Shown piece by piece: positions 17,701 to 25,024 of a stretch of DNA of 40,353 bases. A program made the translations under genes and the position numbers. How positions within the stretch are numbered: position 1 is the first letter of the stretch; each line of letters opens with the position of its first letter. The stretch is from the NCBI GenBank assembly GCA_027449865.1, contig DAIDKV010000044.1, forward strand, positions 1-40,353, in the 5' to 3' direction. The stretch comes from Planctomycetales bacterium. GTDB lineage: Bacteria; Planctomycetota; Planctomycetia; Isosphaerales; Isosphaeraceae. The notes beneath the pieces were generated by a model. It was not told the origin of the DNA, did no database searches, and saw only the letters and a program-made list of their open reading frames with translations.

Positions 17701-18112
17701 GGCCCAGCCTCGCGAGGATACCGAGTTCAAGCTCCGCTATTACAACACCCTGACAACCTGGGTCCACGTCGACGGCCTTCTGCACGCCTTCGGCCTCGTT
17801 CGCGAAGACCTCAGACGCGATCCGGAGAAGGTCGCCGCGGCGGTTCGCAAGATGGCCGCGCGGGTGCCGACCTACGTCACCATCAAGGACGTCAAGCGAC
17901 GGTGGGGCCACGGGCAGGAGGACGTTTACACGGTCGCACAATTCGAAAAACTTTGGGGCGACCTCAGTTCGCTTCCCGACCTGAACTCGGCGTTCCTCGC
18001 CGTCGACCGGCGCCGGGGCCAGCAGCTCAAGGACGCCGCGCAGCTCGACGGCTGGGCCAACGACGGCAGCATGGAATACGTGGAGTCACTCTGCCGGTTC
18101 TCTCGGGATTAA
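14747..18112 (+). CDS. GHMP kinase-like / UDPGP-type pyrophosphorylase fusion protein
   Basis: This 1121-residue protein has three parts. Residues 1-180 are helical and unassigned. Residues about 180-640 look like a GHMP sugar kinase. LDLSHSGWSDIF (188-199) and RVLNISVDLGV (209-219) suit the substrate strand, RLAVSTNLLASLIG (321-334) the helix, GGSGGGWQDSGGIFPGIKRI (369-388) the kinase QDxxGG motif, and GGMSGGGMAFFV (535-546) motif 3. Residues about 742-1110 resemble UDP-sugar pyrophosphorylases: loop VVTLAAGVGSRWTTGAG (747-763), K766, SLNR-like QRFNPPGHFYEVPNL (896-910) and WLMVHNIDTLGATIEP. Such a pair would phosphorylate a free sugar at C1 and then couple it to a nucleotide, as in plant FKGP, which has the opposite domain order. 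Substrate sugar and nucleotide are not decided. It follows the GalU-like gene by 74 bases. Confidence 0.8.
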   Translation: MSTAGPILIETITHPEAALRDRSARELIAGFGLAEKLQAAEELERFRRTRSNLYERVRASLFLHALHRFEIQEAPEIPETGWVPFDGFTDLMERRYEQAIASFLEAMRRDGPNGTICSALATAYQHVAFQDLADQVRRSVRSCRGNRWMFRVGGVDEHPLRIHPKLLARDSDDALFPILVERTPVRLDLSHSGWSDIFFLGMDYPEGARVLNISVDLGVHNRDATPVPPIECRLRVIPEPILRLTSIDLKACKDVDSLEELFNFGNDYLGLVKAGIVASGLIPPSLEGTGVRLADLLARIIRPGHGLEVVSKVNDIPKGSRLAVSTNLLASLIGMLMRATGQARNLTGPLDLEEAKVVVARAILGEWLGGSGGGWQDSGGIFPGIKRIQGVAATGTDPEWGISRGRLLPEHTLINRGEPTGDPASFPEALARSLVLVHGGMAQNVGPILNMVTEKYLLRGKAEWEARQQALGIFNEIVGCVERSDVRGLGQATTRNWNGPLKRIIPWVTNEFTETIIREARAAMGEDFWGFLMLGGMSGGGMAFFVAPHRHDEFQDRIAAIMRHAKAELDDALPFAMEPVVYDFRINPAGTVATLKSGPDAMMPPSYYAIQVPRMIGAPAGSLSVHRRADVDHFATHFPDQTEQLKLFRTMVNHLFPVTRSAADTTAADWDAEADRIQRENGFDPVQHEQLREDLQRGRIGLARNRLSVDLDVRDVDDSELIAAAGSWSPSVVRKGEAAIGNGEVAVVTLAAGVGSRWTTGAGVVKAVNPFVQMAGAHRSFLEIHLAKTRKMQEALGVRIPHVVTTSYLTHAAIDHHLRATGNYGHDGPLYLSRGQSIGHRLIPMTRDLTFLWEETSHETLDENKQKVREAGRRAILEWARSQREGADYTDNVPIQRFNPPGHFYEVPNLLRNGVLAQILDDFPGLSWLMVHNIDTLGATIEPGILGTAIESVAPLSFEVIPRRIEDRGGGLAKVGGRLRLLEGLAQPREDTEFKLRYYNTLTTWVHVDGLLHAFGLVREDLRRDPEKVAAAVRKMAARVPTYVTIKDVKRRWGHGQEDVYTVAQFEKLWGDLSSLPDLNSAFLAVDRRRGQQLKDAAQLDGWANDGSMEYVESLCRFSRD

Positions 18113-18284
18113 CGACCACGCAACCCTTGACGTGCTCTGTCGGGGCGCGCAAGATTGCTTCGGTGGACGACGATTCGGTCCGACGAAGGGCCGAGGAGAA
18201 GCATCGGCGCCCGCGGGACGAAGAGGCCCGCACGGGCGTGGAGTGTACGCGATTCATCGGCTTACCGACGGAGCAAGGTTAGCC

Positions 18285-18491
18285 ATGCGCATGTATTTCT
18301 TTGACGTGACGGTGAAGGTCGCGTTCCGGGGCATTGCCGAGAAGGTGGTCCTTTACAAGGGAGCGCGCGGTTACAACGAACTGGGGGCGCGTCGGGTGCT
18401 TCTGAACCAGCTCATGGCGGCTGGGTTTCAGGTGGTCCGTATCGACCGGGTGCCGGAGCGGTGTCTGCTGCCAGGCGAAAGTCCGAACTGA
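18285..18491 (+). CDS. Small protein of unknown function
   Basis: The 68-residue product (MRMYFFDVTVKVAFRGIAEK at its start) has an alternating beta-strand pattern, then a helix (YNELGARRVLLNQLMAAG) and another strand (FQVVRIDRVPER), a plausible small alpha/beta fold. I know no family for it. The start could be the ATG at 18285 or 18291; the ribosome site is weak. It stands alone 172 bases after the fusion gene and ends 11 bases before the convergent acyl-CoA-dehydrogenase-like gene. The natural composition and start with a beta strand favour a real gene. Confidence 0.55.
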   Translation: MRMYFFDVTVKVAFRGIAEKVVLYKGARGYNELGARRVLLNQLMAAGFQVVRIDRVPERCLLPGESPN

Positions 18492-18502
18492 GCCGATTTC
18501 GA

Positions 18503-19615
18503 TCACAACGTCGAGGGGCAGAGCCCGGCGAGGTCCCGAATCGCCGCGTTAGCGATCGGCGCCGGGCATGACCAGACGAGGAAGAATAGTGCCTGGCGGG
18601 TCCATCGCTGGGCTGGCTCGGAGCGGAGGAATCCGGTTCCCTTTCGGGCGGTCAGATAGGCCTGGGTGGCCCGCAGGACGATCGCGTTGGCCTGCGTCCG
18701 GATCGCGGCCGGCTGGGGCGCGTTGGGCTCGCCCCTCGCCTGGGCCATCAGAGAGGCCCACGTCGCCCGCCACGTTTCGCAGAGCGCTTCGAGCGGCTCG
18801 CCGAGGTCGTCGCGCGAGGGAGAAAGCTCGACCAGCGCCGAGAGCGCCGCGCGAGCCTGTCCGAGCGCCAGGGCGGAGGTTTCGAGTCCGCCCGTACCGA
18901 CCGCTCCCGGATGCGCCAGTACATCGTGGCCAGGTCCGGCCAGGATCTCGGCCTCGGTCACCTCCACCCCATCGAGAGCGATTTCGGAGGTACACGACGC
19001 CTGTAGCGCCGCGAGTGGGAACGGCGGCTGGACGGTGATCCCCGGGGCGTTTGTCGGCAGGGCGATGAGGGCCTGGCGGCCGTCGTCGAGCGATCCGCCA
19101 GTGACGACCAGATCCGCCCGGGGCGCCGCCGTGACCCACGGCATCCGACCATCGAGCCGATACCGTCCGCCGGCGACCTGGCTGATCCGGATCGCCTGTG
19201 CGCCGAGGCGTTTCGAGGTCGTCAGGTGCGAGATGCCGACGGTCGCGACGGCCTGATCCTGGGCGACCGCCTGGAGCCAGTGAGCGGCGATCGGTCGATC
19301 GACGGCCGCCATCAACCGACGGAGTCCAGCCTCGTGCTGCGAGAGGATGAAGGCGGCGGTGAGGCTCCCGGCGGCGAGCCGGGCATGTCGCTGGACCAAC
19401 ACGGGCCGAGGGTCATTCCGGCCGCCGAGGACGACGGGCAACGTCCACCGTGGCGCCCCGATCCGATCGACGATCGCCCAGAGGCGGGCGGGCCACTCGT
19501 CGCGGTCGGCCTCGTCGCCGTCGATAGCGGCGAGCTCGGCGACGGCGGCCTCGATCGCTGGTTCGTCGGGATCGGGCTCGGTCCAGGCCAGTTTCGCCGC
19601 AAGTTCATCATTCAT
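18503..19615 (-). CDS. Acyl-CoA dehydrogenase-like flavoprotein
   Basis: The 370-residue product has the plan of the acyl-CoA dehydrogenase family: a helical N-terminal domain, a central beta domain and a helical C-terminal domain. The central part is the clearest: VATVGISHLTTSKRLGAQAI, then YRLDGRMPWVTAAPRADLVV and ITVQPPFPLAALQASCTSEI, LDGVEV. This matches the FAD-contacting and substrate-discriminating segments. The C-terminal domain has ALALGQARAALSALVELS and a late helix ending FFLVWSCPAPIANAAIRDLAG. The catalytic glutamate position is not obvious, and the protein is a little short (usual 380-400), so it may act on an unusual substrate or be a non-canonical member. The start at 19615 is chosen because family character begins there; the upstream frame is REP-derived. 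No strong ribosome site is seen. Confidence 0.75.
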   Translation of the reverse strand: MNDELAAKLAWTEPDPDEPAIEAAVAELAAIDGDEADRDEWPARLWAIVDRIGAPRWTLPVVLGGRNDPRPVLVQRHARLAAGSLTAAFILSQHEAGLRRLMAAVDRPIAAHWLQAVAQDQAVATVGISHLTTSKRLGAQAIRISQVAGGRYRLDGRMPWVTAAPRADLVVTGGSLDDGRQALIALPTNAPGITVQPPFPLAALQASCTSEIALDGVEVTEAEILAGPGHDVLAHPGAVGTGGLETSALALGQARAALSALVELSPSRDDLGEPLEALCETWRATWASLMAQARGEPNAPQPAAIRTQANAIVLRATQAYLTARKGTGFLRSEPAQRWTRQALFFLVWSCPAPIANAAIRDLAGLCPSTL

Positions 19616-19670
19616 CTTCGGGATTCCGTGTTCGGCGATCCCGATCGTGCCGCCGAAGCTCCGAGAATTT

Positions 19671-19843
19671 GTAGGAGGGAGCTCCAGCTCCCGATCGGGA
19701 TGGCGATCGCTCGTGGTAGGAACGAATCGCTGGCTCCCGATCGGGATGGCGATCGCTCCTGGTACGATCGAATCGCCGGCTTCCGATCGGGATGGCGGTC
19801 GCTCAGGGAGCCGCGAGGATCGCCGGCTGGAGCCGGCTCCTAC
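19671..19843. repeat. GTAG-type REP pair 2 (type B forward, type A inverted)
   Basis: A type B REP (head GTAGGAG, stem GGAGCT / AGCTCC) stands at 19671-19694, and a type A REP (stem CCGGCT / AGCCGG) in inverted orientation at 19820-19843. Together they form a BIME with a 125-base interior made of 46-bp tandem copies. It lies between the ACT-domain gene and the acyl-CoA-dehydrogenase-like gene, both on the minus strand, so it would be carried in a joint transcript. Confidence 0.85.
19688..19805. repeat. 46-bp tandem repeat inside REP pair 2
   Basis: Units start at 19688, 19734 and 19780, exactly 46 bases apart, giving about 2.6 copies. Each begins CTCCCGATCGGGATGGCGAT or a close variant and runs through a CGAATCGC(T/C)GG end. 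The CCCGATCGGG core is itself a perfect palindrome. The first copy overlaps the 3' end of the type B REP, so the tandem array seems to have grown from the REP edge. Confidence 0.85.
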
Positions 19844-19902
19844 ATAGAGGACAGGCCGGTCCGGCCGGCGATCGGATGGCCGAGGCCCGGGAATTCTCGA
19901 AC

Positions 19903-20400
19903 TCACGACGCCAGGTCGGCCTCGCAAAGAATCTCGAAGCCCATGTTGTGCAGCACGACGCTGGACTGCTCCATGTTATCCACGTGGATCGCGACCGCCG
20001 CTCGGTTGTGCGGGTGGACCAGCAGCGGATAGGCGTAGTGGATGTTGATCTCGGCTCGCAACAGCGCCACGCACATGTCGGAGAGCGAATGCGGGCCGGT
20101 CGGCAGCTCGACGACCAGCAGCTCGTTCTCGGCGAAGGCGTGCTTGTTGTTCGAGAGGATCTCGCGCCCCTGCTCCGAGTGGCTCAACAGGAGTCGCAGG
20201 ATCGAGCAATCGGCTGAATCCGAGATGGTCAGCCCGACGATCCGGACCTTCGATCCCTGGAAGGCACGGAACACATCGTGCAACTGTCCGACGCGGTTCT
20301 CGAGGAAGACCGAGAACTGGGTGACCGACGGCCAGCTTCGGCCGTGCATCGTTTCCAGCTCGACCTCGGCGCCGCCGTCATCCTCCTCGCCGTAGCTCAT
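19903..20400 (-). CDS. Two-ACT-domain protein
   Basis: ACT domains bind small ligands, often amino acids, and control enzymes or transport. The 165-residue product has one ACT-like unit near 27-90 (SVTQFSVFLENRVGQLHDVF, then VRIVGLTISDSADCSILRLLLS) and a second near 95-160 (ELLVVELPTGPHSLSDMCVAL, INIHYAYPLLV, AVAIHVDN). No catalytic domain is attached, so it is a stand-alone sensor. The ATG at 20400 is chosen because the acidic N-terminal tail and family similarity begin there. It lies 107 bases after the SDR gene on the same strand. Its target is unknown. Confidence 0.85.
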   Translation of the reverse strand: MSYGEEDDGGAEVELETMHGRSWPSVTQFSVFLENRVGQLHDVFRAFQGSKVRIVGLTISDSADCSILRLLLSHSEQGREILSNNKHAFAENELLVVELPTGPHSLSDMCVALLRAEINIHYAYPLLVHPHNRAAVAIHVDNMEQSSVVLHNMGFEILCEADLAS

Positions 20401-20507
20401 GAATACCCTCGTCGTCCGTCGGGGTTTCCAGGCGTCTGCAATCCCGTCCCTCAAAAGTCTAATTCTCGGGGTGGACGCCGGTCAATGGGCCGGGCAGGGG
20501 CGGACCG

Positions 20508-21323
20508 TCATCGGAGCCGGAGGACGTGGCGATCTCCCTCGGCGATCGCCTCCAACCGGGTCTCGAGCACGGCCGGATTGAGCAGCGCCGGGACGACCCG
20601 CCCGTTTAGCTCGGCGGGGCGCTGGGCGATCAGCCAGGCGATCATCCCGGCGGCGAACGTCGGGTCGACCTCTTTCCCCTCGGCGAATGCCTCGTTGAAC
20701 CTGGGGAGCCATCGGCGGCCTTCTCGGGTGTCGATCAGTCCGCGGACGATGCCCGTCGGCACCAGTCCCGGGTTGATTGCGTAGATGGGAACGCCCTGGG
20801 CCTTGAGTTCCTGGCCCAGCGATTCGACCAGCCGGACGAGCGCCGCCTGGGCGCACCCGTATCCGCTGGCGAAGGGCAGGGGGCCCTCGTGACCGGGTCC
20901 GACCAGCACCGCGATCGACGCCTGGTCCGACTCTCGGAGCCTCGGCAGACTCGATCGAATCGCCTGATGGACGCCCTTCAGCGCGGTCTCGACGTCGTCC
21001 CACCAGTCTCCTGGCTCGCGCACCGCCATCGGCCCGATCCCCCGAAGCTGTCCAGCGGCGCAGACGATCGCGTCGATCCCGCCGAGCCGCTCGGCGAGGC
21101 GTTCGACGGCCGATTCGAGGGCGGCTCCGTCGCGGACGTCGGCCGAGGCGGCGAAGGCGGTCCCGCCGGCGTCGAGGATGGCGTCGGTCGCCTCGCGAAG
21201 GGTCTCGGCGTCGCGGGCGACGAGCCCGACCGAGGCCCCTTCGGCCGCAAGGTGCTCGGCGATCGCCCGGCCAAGGCCGCGGCTCCCTCCGGTGATCAGA
21301 ACGCGCGTCGATCGTTCGGCCAT
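20508..21323 (-). CDS. Short-chain dehydrogenase/reductase-family protein with altered active site
   Basis: The 271-residue product has the Rossmann fold of SDR proteins: TGGSRGLG at 11-18 binds NAD(P), DVRDG at 62-66 and AIVCAAGQ at 85-92 are the usual Asp and NNAG-like elements, and INPGLVPTG follows. The catalytic tetrad is incomplete. The tyrosine is kept (Y155) but the YxxxK lysine is glutamine (Q159, in YGCAQAAL), and the serine position near 141-142 reads VLVGPG. Such proteins may be inactive, bind ligands, or use other residues. The ATG at 21323 has GAGGAGGT seven bases upstream, a strong site. The upstream region carries REP elements. Confidence 0.85.
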   Translation of the reverse strand: MAERSTRVLITGGSRGLGRAIAEHLAAEGASVGLVARDAETLREATDAILDAGGTAFAASADVRDGAALESAVERLAERLGGIDAIVCAAGQLRGIGPMAVREPGDWWDDVETALKGVHQAIRSSLPRLRESDQASIAVLVGPGHEGPLPFASGYGCAQAALVRLVESLGQELKAQGVPIYAINPGLVPTGIVRGLIDTREGRRWLPRFNEAFAEGKEVDPTFAAGMIAWLIAQRPAELNGRVVPALLNPAVLETRLEAIAEGDRHVLRLR

Positions 21324-21607
21324 CGATCGGACCTCCTCGGGCGTCGGGTTGAGGGGTGTGACCGACGATGGACAAATCCACCGCCCAGATCGCGGAACGC
21401 CGCGGAAGAGCGAGCCTCGACCGCGACCACGACCACAGATCCGTTGGAAGTCACACCTGAGCGTAGGGAGTGTGCCGGAAGCGGCTCCCCCTCTCATTTT
21501 AGACGTCCCGCCGTCTCGGCAAGTCGGGACGTGCTCCCGCTTCGCTCGAACATGGTCCAGGTCAGGCGCCTGGTACGGGTGCCCGGGCCGGACTCGCCTG
21601 GTCTTTT

Positions 21608-21757
21608 GTAGGAGCCGGCTCCAGCCGGCGATCTTTGGCGTCACGATAGGCTTCGGGCGGGTCGGGAGCTGGAGCTCCCTCCTACAAGGGTAATTGGTCT
21701 AGTCCTAAGCCATGGGCGGCTTGAGCGCGTCTTGTAGAAACCGGCACCATCCGGCGA
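21608..21757. repeat. GTAG-type REP/BIME cluster 3
   Basis: Type A forward at 21608-21631, type B inverted at 21662-21685, and a decayed type A (four mismatches, head GTAGAAA) at 21734-21757. Order and spacing (30 and 48 bases) match 2701-2849 in cluster 1 (29 and 48), and the spacers themselves are similar. It lies in the 542-base gap between the SDR start and the DUF1559 gene; no gene is supported in the rest of that gap (21324-21607, 21758-21865). Confidence 0.85.
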
Positions 21758-21865
21758 TCTTCGCATCACGATAGGCGTCAGGCCGATCCGCTTGAGATCG
21801 ATATCGGTCGCATCAACGATTTTCCTTGCAAGCGGACCGGCCTGGGCGAATGGTGCCCTCGATGA

Positions 21866-22960
21866 TCAGTAGGAGTCGGCGCTCAGCACCTCATTACCGC
21901 CGATGCTGCTCAGCGCCCACCAGGTGTTCGGACTGACCGAGTTCTTGATGAAGTGGACCGATCCGTCACAGAACGCCGAATTGACGCCCCCGGGATGTCG
22001 GCTGCTGGCGGTGATGGCGTCGTCGTCGCTGTCGCCGTTATCGCTGCCGAAGGCGCAGTTCCAGGTGTTCGGCGGCATCACGTGGTTGTATCGGGTCTGT
22101 CCGGAGCGGCCCCACCACCACGAGGCGCCGATCGGCCAATCTCCGCAGGTGGCGCAGATGACGTTGGCCGGCGTGATTCCGCCGGTGCTCAGGCAGTTCG
22201 TGTAATCCACTTGCGCGCTCGCGGTCTTGCCGCCGGCGCCCGACGCATTGGCCCTGGAATTGGCGAAGGACGACGACGGTTTCATCCCGTCGAAGCCGCC
22301 GGCGTAAGCCCCCGTGCCCCGGACCACCTCGCTGAAGGCGATGGTGTTCGACGTGCCGTCGGTGATCGACGAAATCTTCACGCAGATCGAATACGACGGA
22401 AAGGCCCCGCTGAACGCGTTGAGCGACCCGGTGAGGCCCGTGCTGGCCGTCCCGGTGAGGAAGGCGTAGGCATCAGCCCCGGCGTTCCCCTGGTAGTTGG
22501 TGTTACCGGGATTCACCGTGGCGCCGCGCGGCGTCATGTCGATCCGATCGACGTCGGACGGACAAAGAAACGCGTTGACCTTGCTCGACTGGACCGTCGA
22601 GTTCACCCGATTGAGCGGGAGATAATTCCAGCCGCCAGGTCCGGCGGCTCCTCCTCCGCTGCCGAAGTTGTAGGCGTTGTAAAGGTTCTGCTGTTCCATC
22701 TGGCCGATGATCAGCAGCAGGCAGGAGGGCACGTTGAGCAGGGCCTTCGTGTTGTGGGGGACCTCGCCCCACGGGAACGAGCCGACGGCCGACTCGTAAT
22801 TGAGCAGAGCCAGGCCGAGCTGCTTGAGATTATTGACGCACTGGGTGCGCCGGGCGGCCTCGCGCGCCGCCTGCACCGCGGGAAGAAGCAAGGCGATCAG
22901 CACCGCGATGATCGCGATCACGACCAGCAACTCGATCAGTGTAAAGCCTCGACGACGCAC
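21866..22960 (-). CDS. DUF1559 protein with prepilin-type N-terminus
   Basis: DUF1559 proteins are an expanded family in planctomycetes, resembling type II secretion pseudopilins or type IV pilins, with unknown precise role. The 364-residue product begins [24 protein letters not shown]: the prepilin peptidase should cut after G5 and methylate F6, and E10 is the conserved fifth residue. The hydrophobic helix runs on through [31 protein letters not shown]. Near the C-terminus [12 protein letters not shown] is the family H-X9-DG motif. The start is a GTG at 22960 with GGAGAGG seven bases upstream; the frame upstream is not pilin-like. The product would sit in the inner membrane before assembly or export. 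Confidence 0.93.
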   Translation of the reverse strand: MRRRGFTLIELLVVIAIIAVLIALLLPAVQAAREAARRTQCVNNLKQLGLALLNYESAVGSFPWGEVPHNTKALLNVPSCLLLIIGQMEQQNLYNAYNFGSGGGAAGPGGWNYLPLNRVNSTVQSSKVNAFLCPSDVDRIDMTPRGATVNPGNTNYQGNAGADAYAFLTGTASTGLTGSLNAFSGAFPSYSICVKISSITDGTSNTIAFSEVVRGTGAYAGGFDGMKPSSSFANSRANASGAGGKTASAQVDYTNCLSTGGITPANVICATCGDWPIGASWWWGRSGQTRYNHVMPPNTWNCAFGSDNGDSDDDAITASSRHPGGVNSAFCDGSVHFIKNSVSPNTWWALSSIGGNEVLSADSY

Positions 22961-23739
22961 GACAGTACCTCTCCGGAATCCCGGACTTTTCCACGGGTGT
23001 GGACTCGAATCGAAGGGATAATGCAGACAGACGCCGATCGACAACCGGGCAAAATGGGCCCGATCGCGATCTGGGTTCCGGCCTCAAACGACCGACGCCC
23101 CCACGAAGGGTTTCAGAAGTGAACGCTCGGACAGGAAGCGACGACGGTTTTGAGGCGACCGGCTGAATTTTAAGTTTCTAGGAATCTCGATCGCAACGCC
23201 GGTCCTGCTACTTTGGCAGGAAATCCCAGAACATTTACAAAAGAGCCGGAAGGATTGGCAGGACGGACATCGGAGACGGCAAAGAGGGGACTGGATGCGA
23301 CGAGTTGAGACTCAAGAGAGGTTACTGGCACTTTTTGCCGGATCTGGGAGACCTCGACCGGGAAAGCGACCCGACCCGACCGTCGCGCCCGACGCTCGCG
23401 ACATCCACCGGCCGCGACATCGAACCCCACCCCGACCGCCCCGATCGGGCCCGTCCGTCCGGAATCGCCCCGGGCGGCCTCGCGGGCCGGAGCCGGGCGG
23501 TTCGGTCCGGGTGGCCTCGGGAATGACCGGAACGAAGCGATGCCCACGTCGGGATGATGGTAGAGAGCTCGGGCTCGCGGGCGGCTTGCGGGAGGGCTTC
23601 GTCCAGGGTGATGTGGGGATCGGCCATACTCGAATAAAACCAGAAATCCGGTCGGGCGCGGACTCCTCGCGACCCCAAAGATCCACGCGTCTCCCTTTCG
23701 TTCCCCCCCCACTGACACCTTCCCCCCGTCCGTCATGAA
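22961..23739. other. Intergenic region without a supported gene
   Basis: This 779-base gap lies between the divergent DUF1559 gene and the low-GC membrane gene pair. Frames exist on both strands, but their products are Arg/Pro/Gly-rich and show no domain. One minus-strand frame from ATG about 23624 begins with a plausible 25 residues (MADPHITLDEALPQAAREPE at its start) and then becomes compositionally unlike a protein. It could be a gene remnant. The left edge holds the DUF1559 ribosome site. Confidence 0.45.
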
Positions 23740-24282
23740 ATGCGAACCATGGGAATTGGTCCAGCCCCTGTATTGTGGTATCTTGCCTTGAGCTACGGAT
23801 GCGTTCAGGCGAGGAGACGTTCGTACGACGGGAGCTTCAGGTCTGGGGACTCACTTCTCAATCGCTTTCGGGAGAGCTATAGTAAAGTGGGTAATATTAC
23901 GAAAAACGAACTAGAGGCGATTCGGATATCTAATCGATATTCGACAATATGGTGGATAGGCGCATTTGCTTCGTTTAGTTTTTGTTTTTGGTGTGCATGT
24001 GATGCATACGTAAAGCTGAATAACGATCCGCCTTGGGTGAAGCTAGTTGTGAATATTGTCGCTCTGTTGGGCTATCTCGCGGGCCCCAGCGTACTCATAT
24101 TTTGGATGGAGCGGCGGCACAAGCGATTCATAAAAGACTACGCGGCTCGGCTTAGCCGCCTTGAAGCCGCGATCGATCCGGGCCGCACCACGAGCGGGTT
24201 GCTGGAGGATGGGACAGATCCTGAGCCTGGTACGGACTCCCAGCCAACCTCTACGAACATGCAGCCAGGAGCCTCACCATGA
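23740..24282 (+). CDS. Membrane protein of unknown function, low-GC gene
   Basis: I do not recognise this protein. The 180-residue product has two strong membrane segments, about 69-90 (STIWWIGAFASFSFCFWCAC at its core) and 100-122 (WVKLVVNIVALLGYLAGPSV at its core). A charged segment follows (MERRHKRFIKDYAARLSRLE), then a polar Thr/Pro-rich tail. By my count only 45 of the 120 bases at 23881-24000 are G or C, far below the surrounding DNA, which points to recent acquisition. The start is uncertain: ATG 23740 or ATG 23749. The stop overlaps the next ATG by four bases (ATGA at 24279), so the two genes are translationally coupled. Confidence 0.68.
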   Translation: MRTMGIGPAPVLWYLALSYGCVQARRRSYDGSFRSGDSLLNRFRESYSKVGNITKNELEAIRISNRYSTIWWIGAFASFSFCFWCACDAYVKLNNDPPWVKLVVNIVALLGYLAGPSVLIFWMERRHKRFIKDYAARLSRLEAAIDPGRTTSGLLEDGTDPEPGTDSQPTSTNMQPGASP

Positions 24283-24812
24283 AACCCGAGTTTGCGTTCA
24301 TCTTGGCATGTATCGGTCTATCACTCACCCTGACGTACATCTGGTGGATGAGGTTGCGCGTCTGGATGTTCCGCGAGGAGCTATTCGCCATCAGAAACGA
24401 GCTATGGGACGCCATGCTCGCAAAGAACGACCTTGAGAATCCCGCGCATCGAGAATTTCGAGCGGGCGCGAATGCATTGATTCGCCTCGCGCCGATGCTC
24501 TCGATTTTCACGGTGCTACGCCTTGTCCTTAACGAAGACGATACGCGGAACCTCCTACCCAGGCAGCAGGCCGTGGTAATCGAAGAGATCGAGAAGAGTC
24601 GGCACAAGCTTGTTCTCCGAGTTGTGCGATTCATCCTTTTTGAATCTCTGTCGGGGCTGTTGATCGTCTTGGCTCTGGCGGTCTTTGGTCTCGCCTTTGC
24701 CTTCAAGAGGACCCTGGAGAAAAGAATTCAAGCACTCCTGGATTCCCATTCCTTCCAGGATCTGGACGAGCATTGGGCGGTCGTCGAAAGCCGGTCGGTC
24801 ACGTCAGTCTGA
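24279..24812 (+). CDS. Membrane protein of unknown function, partner of the preceding gene
   Basis: The 177-residue product has an N-terminal membrane segment (about 4-24, FAFILACIGLSLTLTYIWWM), a charged central region with a moderately hydrophobic helix (65-84), and a C-terminal membrane segment (about 124-142, LSGLLIVLALAVFGLAFAF), followed by a polar tail of about 35 residues. No catalytic motif or known family is visible. The ATG lies inside the ATGA overlap with the upstream gene, so the pair is an operon. GC content is intermediate between the upstream gene and the chromosome. A two-component membrane complex is a reasonable guess, but function is unknown. Confidence 0.7.
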   Translation: MKPEFAFILACIGLSLTLTYIWWMRLRVWMFREELFAIRNELWDAMLAKNDLENPAHREFRAGANALIRLAPMLSIFTVLRLVLNEDDTRNLLPRQQAVVIEEIEKSRHKLVLRVVRFILFESLSGLLIVLALAVFGLAFAFKRTLEKRIQALLDSHSFQDLDEHWAVVESRSVTSV

Positions 24813-24873
24813 AATGGGTGGGTCGGGATAAGCTGCCAGGGCCCGGGGGGCGAGATAAGAGGTCGGGCGAGAC

Positions 24874-24933
24874 AAGGGGTCAAGAACCGTTATTAATCTT
24901 CTGGAGGGAAAGACGGGCTCTCGACCCCTTTTT
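24874..24933 (+). terminator. Possible hairpin terminator after the membrane gene pair
   Basis: AAGGGGTC (24874-24881) is the reverse complement of GACCCCTT (24923-24930), and a run of five T spans 24929-24933. The intervening loop is about 41 bases and could form part of a longer imperfect stem. It lies 60 bases after the stop of the second membrane gene. The long loop makes this weak evidence. Confidence 0.3.
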
Positions 24934-25024
24934 CCTAACTCTCACCCCGTCTGCGTGGCCCCCACGTTCAATCCCACCTGGATCAGCGGGCCGAACGGGC
25001 CGACCTCGATCCGATGGCTGCTCG

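Noticed and set aside
16679-17941. 420-codon minus-strand open frame
   Set aside because: It lies wholly antisense to the pyrophosphorylase half of the fusion protein, which has clear motifs; the antisense product has none.
21953-23122. 389-codon plus-strand frame over the DUF1559 gene
   Set aside because: The minus-strand DUF1559 gene has prepilin and H-X9-DG motifs, so the plus frame is a shadow.
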